Shown here: positions 34,689 to 43,046 of the stretch, piece by piece
How the letters are laid out: every line of letters starts with the position of its first letter
Position numbering within the stretch: position 1 is the stretch's first letter
NCBI GenBank assembly: GCA_963676655.2
Contig: CAXXKX010000002.1
Span: 248,001 to 312,000, forward strand
DNA: 64,000 nucleotides
Direction: 5' to 3'
From: G963676655 sp963676655
Lineage (GTDB): Bacteria > Verrucomicrobiota > Lentisphaeria > Victivallales > Victivallaceae
The notes under the pieces: generated by a model
The model's input: the letters and a program-made list of their open reading frames with translations, nothing else
What the model was told of the DNA's origin: nothing
Databases searched by the model: none
Position numbers and translations under genes: made by a program

Positions 34689-35342
34689 TTAATTAATACA
34701 TTTGAATTCTACGAAATTTGACCAAACACCACCACCTTTATTTGATAATGCCCTGACTCTCCACCTTCCGGCATTCGCACCAGTATGCTGATGAACCACT
34801 GTGTTTTGTGAAGTGTAATACTTTTTAGATAATACCCATTGACCATCTGGATACATGATGTCAACCTGAATTTCGTATCCATTGCTAGATTTTCCTGTCC
34901 ATGAAATTGGAACCATACGTGGATAAGGAATTTTCAGGTTGTTTTTTATTGCCGTTTTTGGCGAATTAATTTTCAGGTCATCTGGTATGTTAACATACCA
35001 TTCTGAGAACCGGAGAAGCCCCTTGGAGTCAAATAAAAATTGATGATAGACATTTTCGATATTTGACTTATAAGTTACAGCTCCAAGTTCCCCTGCATTC
35101 AGACCCTTTGTTTGATTTGTTTCCGGTTCTCCAGCCAGAACAAGAAAATGCCTCAAATGAATTCCGTCTCTTACCCACCGCCAGTTATCAGGCGCTTCAA
35201 CCGCAATACCATCATTTAGACGCTGTGATGCTGGTTGTTTCGCTCGCCTGTTTGTCTGTTTATTTAATAGCATGTATAAGCATACAACTGCGGTGAAAGC
35301 GATTACGATTGTAGTAATGACGTTCCGGGTATATGTTTTCAT
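34689..35342 (-). CDS. hypothetical exported or anchored protein
   Basis: 217 residues. An N-terminal hydrophobic segment (about 8-26, VITTIVIAFTAVVCLYMLL) could be a signal anchor. The rest is soluble; the C-terminal 90 residues (YPRMVPISWTGKSSNGYEI ... GRWRVRALSNKGGGVWSNFV) resemble a fibronectin type III strand pattern (inference from the WRVRA...G.WS pattern). AGGAAAGGATAGT precedes the ATG, a leader also seen before the gene at 35579. Function unknown. Confidence 0.65.
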   Translation of the reverse strand: MKTYTRNVITTIVIAFTAVVCLYMLLNKQTNRRAKQPASQRLNDGIAVEAPDNWRWVRDGIHLRHFLVLAGEPETNQTKGLNAGELGAVTYKSNIENVYHQFLFDSKGLLRFSEWYVNIPDDLKINSPKTAIKNNLKIPYPRMVPISWTGKSSNGYEIQVDIMYPDGQWVLSKKYYTSQNTVVHQHTGANAGRWRVRALSNKGGGVWSNFVEFKCIN

Positions 35343-35454
35343 ACTATCCTTTCCTCGGTTTTTCCAGAATAAAATCCTCCACGGAGTATATCACTCTCGC
35401 ACTTTTATTGGATTATTCATCTTTTATGAAATCAATTTAAAATTGATATTTTCC

Positions 35455-35560
35455 GGGAGCGCGGACGTCCCGTCCGCATCTTCGGCACGTCTCGTGACTT
35501 CCAGGTAAAGCTTGTTACACATCTTTACCGGCGCAAGGCGCCGTCTTACCCCCCATAGTG
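35455..35560. repeat. single full-length dispersed copy of the 115-base repeat
   Basis: Follows the whole array unit: GGGAGC head with GCGGACG/CGTCCGC hairpin, CATCTTCGGCACGTCTCGTG, a diverged middle, then the second hairpin (CCGGCGCAAGGCGCCG). Shows that the unit also exists outside the tandem array. Confidence 0.8.
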
Positions 35561-35578
35561 ACCAACATCATCCGGGAG

Positions 35579-36064
35579 TTAAATGGACAATTTTGATTTT
35601 TGACATAGTTGGATGGTTGAGTTTATCTTTGTTCTCTTAATAGAATGCGCTCCTTTAGTTAATGATGTATAAATTAATTGAACTTTGCTCTCGTTAATGC
35701 TTAATTGCATTGCAAACTTATTTTCTATTTTCCATAACCTGAATTTATTGGTTTTCGCGAAAATCTTTTGAGAATATTTTGCATACTTCTTATTGATTTG
35801 ATGTTCAACATCCTGGAATTTTACTCCTTCATTAAAAAAAACAGTTATTCCTGATATTTCAAATTTACTGTTCACACTCAAACATATTTCATCAATATCA
35901 TTTTTATGTCCATGATTCTTGTTTTCCGATTCAAATAAGCACAATTTTGTTGTTATGTTTTTACCTATTATATTGGGGGAAGGGAGAAATATATTGACTT
36001 CTTTGCCTGCTGCATATAAACCGTTAATCGATAAGATTAAAATGACAAAACAGATTTTACACAT
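35579..36064 (-). CDS. hypothetical secreted protein
   Basis: 161 residues from ATG 36064 (GGAGGATAGT upstream). Signal peptide MCKICFVILILSINGLYAAG, then a small mixed alpha/beta protein rich in Lys and Asn (KFEISGITVFFNEGVKFQDV). No family recognised. AT-rich. Transcribed from promoter copy B about 100 bases upstream. Confidence 0.6.
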   Translation of the reverse strand: MCKICFVILILSINGLYAAGKEVNIFLPSPNIIGKNITTKLCLFESENKNHGHKNDIDEICLSVNSKFEISGITVFFNEGVKFQDVEHQINKKYAKYSQKIFAKTNKFRLWKIENKFAMQLSINESKVQLIYTSLTKGAHSIKRTKINSTIQLCQKSKLSI

Positions 36065-36164
36065 ACTATCCTCCATTACTTTTTGTTACAAAACTTACTG
36101 CCCCTTTGAGATTTCCCTTTTTTTTACTGTCCCCATTTTTGATTGTGCTTGAATTCCTCAATTA

Positions 36165-36193
36165 AATATATCCCGCCATATCAGTCATTGCAA
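36165..36193 (-). promoter_or_regulatory. shared small-gene promoter, copy B
   Basis: Minus strand: TTGCAA (36193-36188), 17-base spacer TGACTGATATGGCGGGA, TATATT (36170-36165), then TAATTGAGGAATTCAAG. Almost the same as copy C at 40220-40248, including bases on both sides. Confidence 0.7.
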
Positions 36194-36659
36194 ATAAGGT
36201 TGCACGGACATTAATAAATGCGAAAGAGTAAAAATTGATTCCGTCCCATGAAACATCCACTAAATTTGCATAAGAAAGGCGGAGGTTGGCCGCTTTTCAT
36301 TACCTCGTATTTTTATGCGACAGGGAAGATTGAAGACTTGCAGTCTTTACCATAGCAGAGTATATTGCCAAGATAAATCCTCAACCAAAGCTTAAGCGAA
36401 TTTTGTAAGTTTCAATAATTGTTTTAAGAGGTGTTTGGGGATGTCTGTATGACATTTGGGATTCAAAGAATCAATTGTCGCATGATTCATTGAAAAAGCT
36501 GAACTTATGCAAAACCATTATTTGTACCATGGAGAACATGAAGAAGTATTTATGTTTTCAGTTCAAGCTGAAAAAAACTTTTTCGTGACTTTTCGTGTGT
36601 TTCGTGGTTAATAATTGCATTTCGCACGAAACATTGAAAAAGCAAAAAAGGAATTAAGT
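36194..36659. other. gene-free stretch with a CACGAAA-type remnant
   Basis: 466 bases with no gene. At 36580-36609 spaced TTTCGTG words run into TTTCGTGGTT, the reverse orientation of the CACGAAA element at 4317 and 10071, just before the GH4 gene. The rest shows nothing. Confidence 0.5.
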
Positions 36660-37988
36660 ATGAAGATTGTATTTATTGGCGCGGGGAGCGGATTCGGGGC
36701 TAAAAGCGTAGTGGATGTTCTTTCCTTTTCCGAATTAAGGGATTGCGAACTGGTTCTGGTCGACATTAATCGTGAACACCTTGACCCGGTATTGAAATAT
36801 TCTCAAATGATCAATGAACATTTCGCCGGAACCGCCAAAATATCTGGAACTCTGGATTGGCGCGATGGCGTTCTTGATGGTGCGGATTACGTTATTACCG
36901 CCTTTTCTCAAGGCGGGCCCGGTTATGTCGGGGTGCCGTATCACTATGAGATTTGCGTGCCGCAGGAATACAATATCTTCCAGAATGTCGGCGACACGGT
37001 CGGCATTGGCGGTGTATTGAGGACAATGCGCACCGGCCCGGAATTGCTGGCGATCGGGCAGGATATGGAAAAACGCTGTCCCGGCGCCTGGCTGCTGAAC
37101 TATGTCAATCCGATGTCCATGCTGACCCGGATTCTCAACAAATCCTGTCCGAATATCCATGTGGTCGGGCTGTGTCACAACATCCAGTACGGGATTCGCG
37201 ATATTGCCCGTTGGCTCGGGGTAAGTCATAAAGAGCTGCGCTATAATGCCGCCGGCATCAATCATATGGCCTGGTTCCTGCGACTTGAATACCTCGATGG
37301 AAAAGATGCATATCCTGATCTGTTAAAAGCGGCAAATGACCGTAGCATCTGGGAGGAAAGGCCGGTGCAGTTTGAACTGCTCCGTACTTTTGGCTGCTGG
37401 ACTACAGAGTCTTCAAGGCATTGCGCGGAATACCTGCCGTTCTTTTTGCCGAAGGCGGAAAACCGGGAAAAGCTGCTTTTGCCGGTGAGAAAGCCTGCCG
37501 CTGAACCGCCGCCGGTCGCTCCGCGCTGGAGTACCGATGCGGAGCTGGTAAAACAGCTTGACGGCAGAGCTCCGCTCGATACGGTGAGGTCGTTTGAGTA
37601 CGGTGCGCATCTGATTCATGCTTTGGAAACCGATGCGGTTTACCGGATGAACATCAATATTATGAATGACGGGCTCATCGACAACTTTTCGAGTGAAACC
37701 TGCGTGGAAGTATGCAACACTGTTGACCGCCTCGGAATCCATCCCCACCGGGTCGGCTCATTGCCGATCCATCTTGGCGCTTTGGCCCGAGGAATGGCCG
37801 ACATGCAGACCCTGGCCAGCGACGCGTTCATGGAGCGCGATCTCAATAAAGCCTGTCTGGCCTGTATGATCGATCCTTGCACTGCCGCCAGTGCGACTCC
37901 GTCCGACGTCAAGGCGTGTTTCAATAAACTGCTTGAACTCGAAGCTCGATGGCTGGAACCTTTCTGGGGTAAAAACCTCAAAGTCTAA
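36660..37988 (+). CDS. glycoside hydrolase family 4 (alpha-galactosidase/alpha-glucosidase type)
   Basis: 442 residues from ATG 36660 (AAAAAGGAAT upstream; an in-frame TTG at 36615 is less likely). GH4 enzymes use NAD+ and a divalent metal. Visible: the Rossmann start IVFIGAGSGFGAKSV, VLVDINREHL, NYVNPMSMLTR, GLCHNIQYG (metal Cys and a His) and AAGINHMAWFLRL (metal His). It acts on a cytoplasmic alpha- (or possibly beta-) glycoside or its phosphate; the CHN motif favours the alpha-galactosidase/glucuronidase branch, but the substrate is not certain. No transporter is adjacent. Confidence 0.92.
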   Translation: MKIVFIGAGSGFGAKSVVDVLSFSELRDCELVLVDINREHLDPVLKYSQMINEHFAGTAKISGTLDWRDGVLDGADYVITAFSQGGPGYVGVPYHYEICVPQEYNIFQNVGDTVGIGGVLRTMRTGPELLAIGQDMEKRCPGAWLLNYVNPMSMLTRILNKSCPNIHVVGLCHNIQYGIRDIARWLGVSHKELRYNAAGINHMAWFLRLEYLDGKDAYPDLLKAANDRSIWEERPVQFELLRTFGCWTTESSRHCAEYLPFFLPKAENREKLLLPVRKPAAEPPPVAPRWSTDAELVKQLDGRAPLDTVRSFEYGAHLIHALETDAVYRMNINIMNDGLIDNFSSETCVEVCNTVDRLGIHPHRVGSLPIHLGALARGMADMQTLASDAFMERDLNKACLACMIDPCTAASATPSDVKACFNKLLELEARWLEPFWGKNLKV

Positions 37989-38078
37989 TTCCGTTCTTTG
38001 ACCTGACAATATCGCGAGAGGAATATCCTTTTTAGAAAAAGGATTTCCTCCTGCCCCATTGCAAGGAAGTGCCCCCCT

Positions 38079-38657
38079 GGGAGCGCGGACGTCCCGTCCG
38101 CATCTTCTGCACGTCTCGTGCCTTTGTGGTGCAGCATGTCACATATCTTAACCGGCGCAATGCGCCGCCTGAAACTTCTATCGTGCCGCTCCCTGGGAGC
38201 GCGGACGTTCCGTCCGCATCATCGGCACGTCTCGTGCCTTTGTGGTGCAGTATGTTACAAATCTTAACCGGCGCAATGTGCCGCCTCGAAACTTCATCGT
38301 GTCTCCGCCCTGGGAGCGCGGACGTCCCGTCCGCATCTTCGGCACGTCTCGTGCCTTTGTGGTGCAGCATGTCACATATCTTAACCGGCGCAATGCGCCG
38401 CCTGAAACTCCCTCGTGTCGCCCCTGGGAGCGCGGACGTTCCGTCCGCATCATCGGCACGTCTCGTGCCTTTGTGGTGCAGTATGTTACAAATCTTAACC
38501 GGCGCAATGTGCCGCCTCGAAACTTCATCGTGTCTCCGCCCTGGGAGCGCGGACGTCCCGTCCGCATCTTCGGCACGTCTCGTGCCTTTGTGGTGCAGCA
38601 TGTCACATATCTTAACCGGCGCAATGCGCCGCCTCGAAACTCCCTCGTGTCGCCCCT
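38079..38657. repeat. higher-order tandem array of a 114-117 base unit (A-B-A-B-A)
   Basis: Five units start at 38079, 38195, 38312, 38426 and 38543. Units 1, 3 and 5 (type A: ACGTCCC, CATCTT or a close variant, CAGCATGTCACATATC, AATGCGCC) alternate with units 2 and 4 (type B: ACGTTCC, CATCAT, CAGTATGTTACAAATC, AATGTGCC), giving a 231-233 base dimer period. Every unit has a GGGAGC head, a GCGGACG/CGTCCGC hairpin and a second GGCGC hairpin. A sixth head at 38658 belongs to a different hairpin. Long open frames exist on both strands but are repeat artefacts. Confidence 0.95.
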
Positions 38658-38850
38658 GGGAGCGCGTAGCTCCAGCTGCGCAAAAAAGAGGTTGAAGCAA
38701 GCATATTAATTCTCATAACCGGTTATCCGCGAAGAACGTTGAAAATTAAGGTGAAGATGCAGAGGTCGATTTGACACGACTGCTTGCGCCGTATGCTTCT
38801 GGGGTAATGAAATACTCTCCAATGCGCAGCTGGAGCTACGCGCTCCCAGG
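38658..38850. repeat. REPIN-like inverted pair of GGGAGCGCG hairpins
   Basis: GGGAGCGCGTAGCTCCAGCT followed by GCGC (38658-38681) and its exact reverse complement at 38824-38847 are separated by 142 bases with no gene. Each arm has its own stem (GCGTAGCT/AGCTGCGC, one wobble). Confidence 0.8.
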
Positions 38851-38883
38851 TTCCCTCGTGATTAATATGTACCACAGGAAAGG

Positions 38884-39297
38884 CTATACTGATTTTTTTG
38901 ACAGGTAATCAGTTTCTAATAACCACGTTGTTAGGTCATCAACGTATTTGATCTTATTATTGGCTTCTAAGAGAATAAGGTTCGAAATCAAAATTTCCAG
39001 AGCATCACTAAAATTTTCAAACGTAATTGGCGTTCTTTCTCTACTTCCAATTTTATCCCAATCACAGATGCACCATTTAGAAATGACTAAGTCGTTCCAT
39101 AAAAAACATCTATAGTTACCCTTTGTCATTAAAATCATATGAGGGTCTGTTTTCTTATGTTGATAAAACACTTCATAGCCGTCAACTGGCCCTCCCGGCA
39201 GTGCTATTGAAAATTCAACATCCTTCAATTCATCACGTTTCGCAATATCATTTTCAATGAGCTCCAGTAATGCTTTTGCATTTACGTCTATATTCAT
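38884..39297 (-). CDS. hypothetical protein
   Basis: 137 residues from ATG 39297 (AGGAAA upstream). Soluble and acidic, no signal peptide. Contains KKTDPHMILMTKGNYRCFLW and FENFSDALEILISNL. Family not recognised; the size and setting (isolated, AT-rich, among repeats) would suit an immunity-type or accessory protein, but nothing in the sequence proves it. Confidence 0.55.
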   Translation of the reverse strand: MNIDVNAKALLELIENDIAKRDELKDVEFSIALPGGPVDGYEVFYQHKKTDPHMILMTKGNYRCFLWNDLVISKWCICDWDKIGSRERTPITFENFSDALEILISNLILLEANNKIKYVDDLTTWLLETDYLSKKSV

Positions 39298-39466
39298 AAT
39301 TGCATTTTCCTGCAAAAATATTGTCTATTTTGCGTATAATTGACGGTTAGAATTTTCCATTCAATAAAAAACAAAAGACCACATTCTCCTAAGTTTGTCA
39401 ATATTGGATACTTATGCCGTTTATTTGATTCATGCAAAAGACATGGATTGATACCTGAATCTGCAT

Positions 39467-40060
39467 TTATAAAAAAATATCAATGACGAAAAAATATATT
39501 ATATACCAGATAAACAATACGGGTAGTATATACATAGTAATAGTTGAAGCTTGTTTTTTATATACTTTTTGATGAAAAGACTCCAAAAAAGCAACAGGCG
39601 GAGATTTTTCGTGAATTTTATAAAAAACAGTCTGAAAAATAAGCATGATTCCTAATAAAACAAAAGAATATGGATATAGTATTGGAAATGATGTCAACAT
39701 CATAATCTCTTTTTTGGATGTCCTGTTTTTACTGTTGATCATATATCTGAATGAATTCATTTCCTTTGTAAACCGATCTCCCGCAACAGGAGGGGGGGTA
39801 GACAATATCCAATAAAAATCTTCTCGTGAACTCAAAAATATATCATACCCTCCATGTACCATTTCAACCTTTTCGACTTTTCCTTTTGCTGACTTCGTAA
39901 ATTCTTGTAAAAAGAGCATTGGGCCTCTAAATAGTATCGTAACTGAAGCAGTAAATAGCAGTATGGTATAAATCCATGCTATAATAACTATACTCCCATT
40001 AGCAAATTTATTTCTATATAGGGGAGTGTAATTTTTATCAATTGTATTCCATTCATTCAT
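39467..40060 (-). CDS. hypothetical membrane protein
   Basis: 197 residues with about three membrane segments (near 22-45, 122-145 and 172-195) and a loop of about 70 residues between the first two (SAKGKVEKVEMVHGGYDIFL). Family not recognised; it is vaguely like DUF3592-type proteins with one loop between helices. Transcribed from promoter copy C, about 160 bases upstream. Confidence 0.6.
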   Translation of the reverse strand: MNEWNTIDKNYTPLYRNKFANGSIVIIAWIYTILLFTASVTILFRGPMLFLQEFTKSAKGKVEKVEMVHGGYDIFLSSREDFYWILSTPPPVAGDRFTKEMNSFRYMINSKNRTSKKEIMMLTSFPILYPYSFVLLGIMLIFQTVFYKIHEKSPPVAFLESFHQKVYKKQASTITMYILPVLFIWYIIYFFVIDIFL

Positions 40061-40219
40061 ATAATTACCCTGTTAGGTCCAGCAAGAGCAAGTAATGCGC
40101 ATTTTGCATCAAGTTTTCCATGTACTCCTAAATTAAGGCATAAAACCTCATGAAAACTTCATAGCATTGTTTTTTAGACCTGAAACTATGTTTACGTTTT
40201 CCCTTGAATCCCTTGATTA

Positions 40220-40248
40220 AATATACCCTGCAATATCAGTCATTGCAA
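40220..40248 (-). promoter_or_regulatory. shared small-gene promoter, copy C
   Basis: Minus strand: TTGCAA (40248-40243), spacer TGACTGATATTGCAGGG (17 bases), TATATT (40225-40220), then TAATCAAGGGATTCAAG. The flanks also match copy B. Confidence 0.7.
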
Positions 40249-40389
40249 ATAAGGTTGATAAACGCGGAAAGGGGGCAGTGGACGAAGGAGGTTTGAGTGG
40301 AAAGGTGCCTCCCGCGGAGGTTTGTTCACGTGATTCCGTTACTCCGTGGTGATCGCTATGTTTCAGCAGGAACGGCTATATTTCTTTCT

Positions 40390-41400
40390 TTATATTTCCA
40401 GTATTTTGCCTGTGGTGACTGCTTTTTGAGCAATGATCGCGGTCCGGTTCAACTTGAACGCGACATCGGTGAGATGTTTGCAGCGGTCCAATTGTTCCCC
40501 GAAGGCGACGGCCCGGGGCAGTAAGCCGAACCATTCTTCAACTGGTGGCAGGGCAGGGGACAGGTTTTCCGTTTCCATATCAGTAATCCTGAGGGTCTGG
40601 CGCGACATATTGGCTTCCGCGATGGCGGTGGAGCCGACCACCCTGATCCAGTCGTCGCCGTAGACCGGACGGCCATCCGGACGGCAGTAATCAACGCTGA
40701 CCGAAGCGTGGCCGCCGCCGCAAAGTTCAAACGACAGAACCACATTGTCCGGACAACTGGCAAAATCATTCGATCTGACGTTTGACTGCATACCGGTAAC
40801 TTTGGAAAACAGCTTTCCGGTCGCGGAGTGAATAAATTCAAGGGCGTGGATGCCTACCCAGCAGATGGTGCCGCCGAGTTTTTCAGGGAACTGTTCAACC
40901 CGGTTGTCGTTCCAGGGATAGGATTTTCTGGCATTGACGACGGCTAATGTTCCCATTTTGCCGGAGTCGTAAAGTTCCCGGATCGCACGCAGCTGCGGTG
41001 AGGCCGGATTGCCCATGGTGAAAACCAGATATTTATTGTTCTCTTCGACCGCCTGACGAATCGCTTCAAGTTGCTCCAGAGTCGCGGCAATCGGTTTTTC
41101 CGCATAAATATGGCAGCCGGCTTTAGCGGTGTTTAATGTGGCTTCCGTTAACTTGTCCAAAGTCGTACTGACCACGGCGATATCGGGTTTTGCCTCTCTG
41201 AGCAGATCACGGTAATCTTTATAGACCGGACAGCCCTTGAGGAATTTAAAAGTTTCGATTGTTTTGTCGAAAGTTTCGGTTTCAGAAATCTGGCCGAGGG
41301 CGGTGATTTCGGCGAACTCCGGTTTGCATTTTTCGATATAGCCCAGCATCGCCGAACCGTGTCCCCAGTTGCCGATCATCGCGATTTTAACTTTTTTCAT
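40390..41400 (-). CDS. Gfo/Idh/MocA family oxidoreductase
   Basis: 336 residues from ATG 41400 (MKKVKIAMIGNWGHG; TTGGA upstream; an in-frame ATG at 41412 lacks a site). The N-terminal Rossmann domain binds NAD(P); the family EKP motif is in HIYAEKPIAATLEQL. The C-terminal domain has LGGTICWVGIHALEFIHSAT, where the conserved His is likely catalytic. Such enzymes oxidise sugars, inositols or sugar acids; the substrate is unknown. It stands alone and has no signal peptide, so it is cytoplasmic. Confidence 0.9.
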   Translation of the reverse strand: MKKVKIAMIGNWGHGSAMLGYIEKCKPEFAEITALGQISETETFDKTIETFKFLKGCPVYKDYRDLLREAKPDIAVVSTTLDKLTEATLNTAKAGCHIYAEKPIAATLEQLEAIRQAVEENNKYLVFTMGNPASPQLRAIRELYDSGKMGTLAVVNARKSYPWNDNRVEQFPEKLGGTICWVGIHALEFIHSATGKLFSKVTGMQSNVRSNDFASCPDNVVLSFELCGGGHASVSVDYCRPDGRPVYGDDWIRVVGSTAIAEANMSRQTLRITDMETENLSPALPPVEEWFGLLPRAVAFGEQLDRCKHLTDVAFKLNRTAIIAQKAVTTGKILEI

Positions 41401-41537
41401 ATTTCCAACCATTGTTAATTAATAAAATCAAATAAATATTTACCTTTAATCTGCGGTTCATCACGCTGAATTCAAGCCGGTTTTGCCGAAAAGTTAAATT
41501 TTTTTGGAAAGAGCGTTTTTTTTAGCTCAAAACATAC

Positions 41538-41567
41538 TTGACAATCTTGCTACTCTGAACATATATT
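41538..41567 (+). promoter_or_regulatory. promoter of the protein kinase gene
   Basis: TTGACA (41538-41543), 18-base spacer, TATATT (41562-41567), 72 bases before the kinase ATG. Confidence 0.6.
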
Positions 41568-41639
41568 AAGGAGTTTTAAAATTACCATTAAAGGTGATTT
41601 TATATTGAACTCCATGAAAACAGATATAGAGAGAGAATA

Positions 41640-42992
41640 ATGACCGGAGTTGAGGTGACATGTCGCGCCTGCGGCACTGAATTTACCGTCAGTATAGAAA
41701 AGTGCGGAAAGCATACCCATTGCGTTAAATGCGGGAAAATAAACCATGTTCCGCTGCCGGGTGTCGGCGAGGGTAAAGAGTTCGGCGATTTTATGCTCAA
41801 ACGCCGTTTGGGGAAAGGCGGAATGGGCGAAGTGTGGCTGGCGGAACAGACGGCGCTGTCGCGTCTGGCAGCAATAAAAATCCTGCCGCCGTCGATGGCT
41901 CAGGACGACGATTACCGGGAAAGATTTTTACGCGAAGCCAAAATTGCCGGACAGCTGCATCATCCAAACATTGTCGCGGCATTTTCGGCCGGCATGATCA
42001 ACGAACTTTATTTTCTGGCCAGCCGGTATATTGACGGGATCAACCTGATTGACAGTTTGACGATCAATAAAATCATCCAGGAAAAAGAGGCTCTGGGAAT
42101 TGCTTTGCAAATTGCTGACGCTCTGGGCTATGCCTGGGAAAAATTCAAGATCATTCACCGCGATATCAAGCCGGAAAATATTATGATGCATGAAGCCGGC
42201 AAGCCGATGCTGCTGGATCTGGGAATTGCCAAACAAATTGAAAATGACGAACCCGGCTTGACCCAGGTCGGGATCATTATCGGAACGCCTGACTACATCA
42301 GCCCCGAGCAGGCCAGTGGGGATGAGAATATTGATTTCAGAACGGATATTTACTCTTTGGGGGCGACTATATACCATCTTGTAACCGGACAGCAGCCTTT
42401 CGGCTCCGGGGTGTCGCATGTGGTTCTCGCTCGTGTATTGACCGATGACTTAGTGCCGCCGATCGAAGTGAATCCGGATATTTCTCCGGCTACTTCGGCT
42501 CTGATCATGAAAATGATGGCGCGGGTTCCGGCTGATCGCCAGCAGAACTGGGACGATGTCAAAAAAGATATTGAAGGAGCTTTGCGAGGCAAACAGCCCA
42601 AAGGCTCCAAAAAGGTGGTGAAGCCTGAAACGTCCGACAGTGCCGTTTTGGAAAATATCGACATCAGCATTGTTCGAAAAGATTCGGAGAGCATTGTCGA
42701 CCGGCGGGCAAAAACTTCCGTGCATACTCATGAAGACGTTGATGTCGATGATCTGGAAAATACGGTAACAATGTATCTTGATGAAGATATTGACGATCCG
42801 GTTGTTCTGCGCCTGAAGGAGCCCGGTAACGTCGTAATCGATAAATCTCTTGACGGCGATAATCAAATCGTTCCTCCTGACGCCCCGCACCCCCCTGCTT
42901 GGCTTGAAGATAAAAAGCTGCTGTTGCTGGTTACTTTGTCAATATTGTTTATACTGGTTTGTGTCGCCATCTTGATTTTGCTCTTGAAATAA
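41640..42992 (+). CDS. zinc-ribbon, membrane-anchored Ser/Thr protein kinase
   Basis: 450 residues. Residues 8-33 form a zinc ribbon (CRACG ... CVKCGK). The kinase domain spans about 52-315: LGKGGMGEVWLAEQ, AIKILP (Lys), HRDIKPENIMM, LLDLGIAK (DFG replaced by DLG, common in bacterial kinases), GTPDYISPEQASG and DIYSLGATIYHLVTG. A charged linker with many Asp and Glu follows. One transmembrane helix at 428-449 ends the protein, so the kinase faces the cytoplasm with a C-terminal anchor. The next gene encodes a membrane protein and may be a partner or target (inference). Confidence 0.94.
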   Translation: MTGVEVTCRACGTEFTVSIEKCGKHTHCVKCGKINHVPLPGVGEGKEFGDFMLKRRLGKGGMGEVWLAEQTALSRLAAIKILPPSMAQDDDYRERFLREAKIAGQLHHPNIVAAFSAGMINELYFLASRYIDGINLIDSLTINKIIQEKEALGIALQIADALGYAWEKFKIIHRDIKPENIMMHEAGKPMLLDLGIAKQIENDEPGLTQVGIIIGTPDYISPEQASGDENIDFRTDIYSLGATIYHLVTGQQPFGSGVSHVVLARVLTDDLVPPIEVNPDISPATSALIMKMMARVPADRQQNWDDVKKDIEGALRGKQPKGSKKVVKPETSDSAVLENIDISIVRKDSESIVDRRAKTSVHTHEDVDVDDLENTVTMYLDEDIDDPVVLRLKEPGNVVIDKSLDGDNQIVPPDAPHPPAWLEDKKLLLLVTLSILFILVCVAILILLLK

Positions 42993-43046
42993 AGTTGCAT
43001 TTATAGCGGGGTCTTTCATATCACAATAGCTTGAAAATTTTTGCGT

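Noticed and set aside
36487..36644. Recurring word CATTGAAAAAGC (near 16158, 36489, 36632, similar at 47659)
   Set aside because: Too short and AT-rich to call a repeat family without genome-wide counts.
38079..38657. Array considered as CRISPR
   Set aside because: Units are 114-117 bases with no short repeat/unique spacer alternation, and no cas gene is present.
38032..38709. Long open frames on both strands (140-220 codons) across the repeat array
   Set aside because: They follow the 115-base units in several frames at once, lack ribosome sites and encode only the translated repeat; the structure is in the DNA, not in a protein.
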